Assembly (NCBI RefSeq): GCF_005503555.1
Contig: NZ_SCNG01000003.1
Location: 1 to 64,000, forward strand
Source: Rudaea sp. 3F27F6
GTDB taxonomy: Bacteria; Pseudomonadota; Gammaproteobacteria; Xanthomonadales; Rhodanobacteraceae
Length of the DNA stretch: 64,000 nucleotides
Direction: 5' to 3'
Positions 63,458-64,000 of the stretch are shown here, piece after piece. Each line of letters begins with the position of its first letter. Within the stretch, counting starts at the first letter, position 1. Below the pieces are notes generated by a model that was given only the letters and a program-made list of their open reading frames with translations, was not told where the DNA came from and did no database searches. The translations under genes were made by a program, and so were the position numbers.

Positions 63458-64000
63458 ATGTTGCAAGCAAGAAACGGCGGCCGGTTCCTGGCTTTGATCG
63501 CGCTGTTGGCGATCGGGTCGCGCCCGCTCCACGCCGAAACGCTCGGCAATCTGAGCGGCATTTCGCCCGTTGCCGACGCGGGTACCACATCCGCCTGGGA
63601 ACTCGCCACCGACAACGGCGCCCGCATCCGCATCGAACTGCTGCGCGCCGACCTGCTGCGCATCCAGGCCGGCCGCGGCGGCAAGCTGCTCCCGGCCGGC
63701 GACAAGGCCACGCCGATCGTGCTGCCGCAGGCGGCGAGCAAAGTCGTCTCCAGTATTGAGCAAGGCACGGACGAGTTGCGCATCCGCACCGACGCGCTCG
63801 TGCTGCATATCCAGCAACGACCGCTGCGTCTTGCGCTCGACCGCATCGATGCCGGCAAGGTCGTGCCACTGTGGCGTGAACTGCAGCCGCTCGATCTGGA
63901 CAAGACGCAGAGCGTGCAGGTGCTGTCGAGCACGCCCGACGAGCATTTCTACGGCGGCGGGCAGCAGAACGGCCGCTTCGAGTTCAAGGGCCGCGAACTG
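63458..64000 (+). CDS. GH31-family glycosidase, 3' end off the window
   Basis: The first 181 codons are visible and the frame is open to the edge. A signal peptide (about residues 1-26, ending LHA-E) directs export. The N-terminal GH31 domain (galactose-mutarotase-like) has RIRIELLRADLLRIQAGRGG. Near the edge, EHFYGGGQQNGRFEFKG is the loop typical of alpha-glucosidases and alpha-xylosidases of GH31. The catalytic Asp residues lie beyond the window, so substrate cannot be judged. ATG 63458 follows CGGGGAT. Confidence 0.82.
   Translation, partial: MLQARNGGRFLALIALLAIGSRPLHAETLGNLSGISPVADAGTTSAWELATDNGARIRIELLRADLLRIQAGRGGKLLPAGDKATPIVLPQAASKVVSSIEQGTDELRIRTDALVLHIQQRPLRLALDRIDAGKVVPLWRELQPLDLDKTQSVQVLSSTPDEHFYGGGQQNGRFEFKGREL

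Overview
The window is about 64 kb of high-GC chromosomal DNA from a gammaproteobacterium, most likely of the order Lysobacterales (Xanthomonadales). Clues are a tryptophan dioxygenase whose active-site residues fall on the Xanthomonas numbering, an MlaFEDCB operon, a lone PilU, a YdcH-type protein, a cystathionine beta-synthase/gamma-enzyme pair, and dispersed ATTCGGGATTCGG-type and inverted repeats. I see no rRNA, tRNA, CRISPR array, transposase or phage gene. The first and last genes run off the edges.

Layout. 1-3756 (-): secreted ExeM-like nuclease, 3' end missing. 3955-11930: amino-acid use, with tryptophan dioxygenase, a POT peptide transporter, an aldo/keto reductase, and a MarR regulator divergent from the tyrosine-degradation operon hppD-hmgA-fumarylacetoacetase. 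11960-17923: pilU, a lipoprotein/OmpA-like pair, a YdcH protein and a transsulfuration pair. 18045-42322: a large cell-surface glycan region in two converging arms. The + arm (18045-32160) encodes Gmd, a GDP-perosamine synthase, an ABC-2 exporter (Wzm/Wzt), two large glycosyltransferases, a PglD/NeuD-type acyltransferase, two large membrane proteins, a methyltransferase and a GtrA protein. The - arm (32186-42322) encodes a GtrB-like GT2, sugar epimerases, a second GtrA, an FAD enzyme, a GT-C-like membrane protein and a UbiA/DprE1/DprE2-like set resembling the mycobacterial polyprenyl-phospho-arabinose pathway. 42332-46340 (-): acetoacetyl-CoA synthetase and the electron-transfer flavoprotein. 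46496-51295 (-): a Cys-rich lipoprotein, a LytS/LytTR two-component pair, an EF-hand protein and PepQ. 51516-53720 (-): a BtuB-like receptor behind a cobalamin riboswitch. 53825-59689: housekeeping genes (CPXCG protein, hemW, rdgB, rph, yicC, gmk), then a DeoR regulator divergent from nudK. 59832-63049 (+): mlaFEDCB. 63458-64000 (+): the start of a GH31 glycosidase.

How the genes fit together. Tyrosine degradation yields fumarate and acetoacetate, and the acetoacetyl-CoA synthetase at 42-44 kb could reclaim the latter. Gmd, Per and the acyltransferase would make a GDP-N-acylperosamine that the two large glycosyltransferases could polymerise and Wzm/Wzt export. The - arm looks like a second, lipid-linked sugar system (probably D-arabinofuranose or a relative) that would decorate the first polymer or another surface molecule. 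A segment near 29.7-32.2 kb is clearly AT-richer than its surroundings, which suggests recent acquisition. The most unusual feature is the combination of a HAD-UbiA fusion, DprE1- and DprE2-like enzymes, GtrA and GT-C proteins beside a perosamine/ABC-transporter O-antigen locus.
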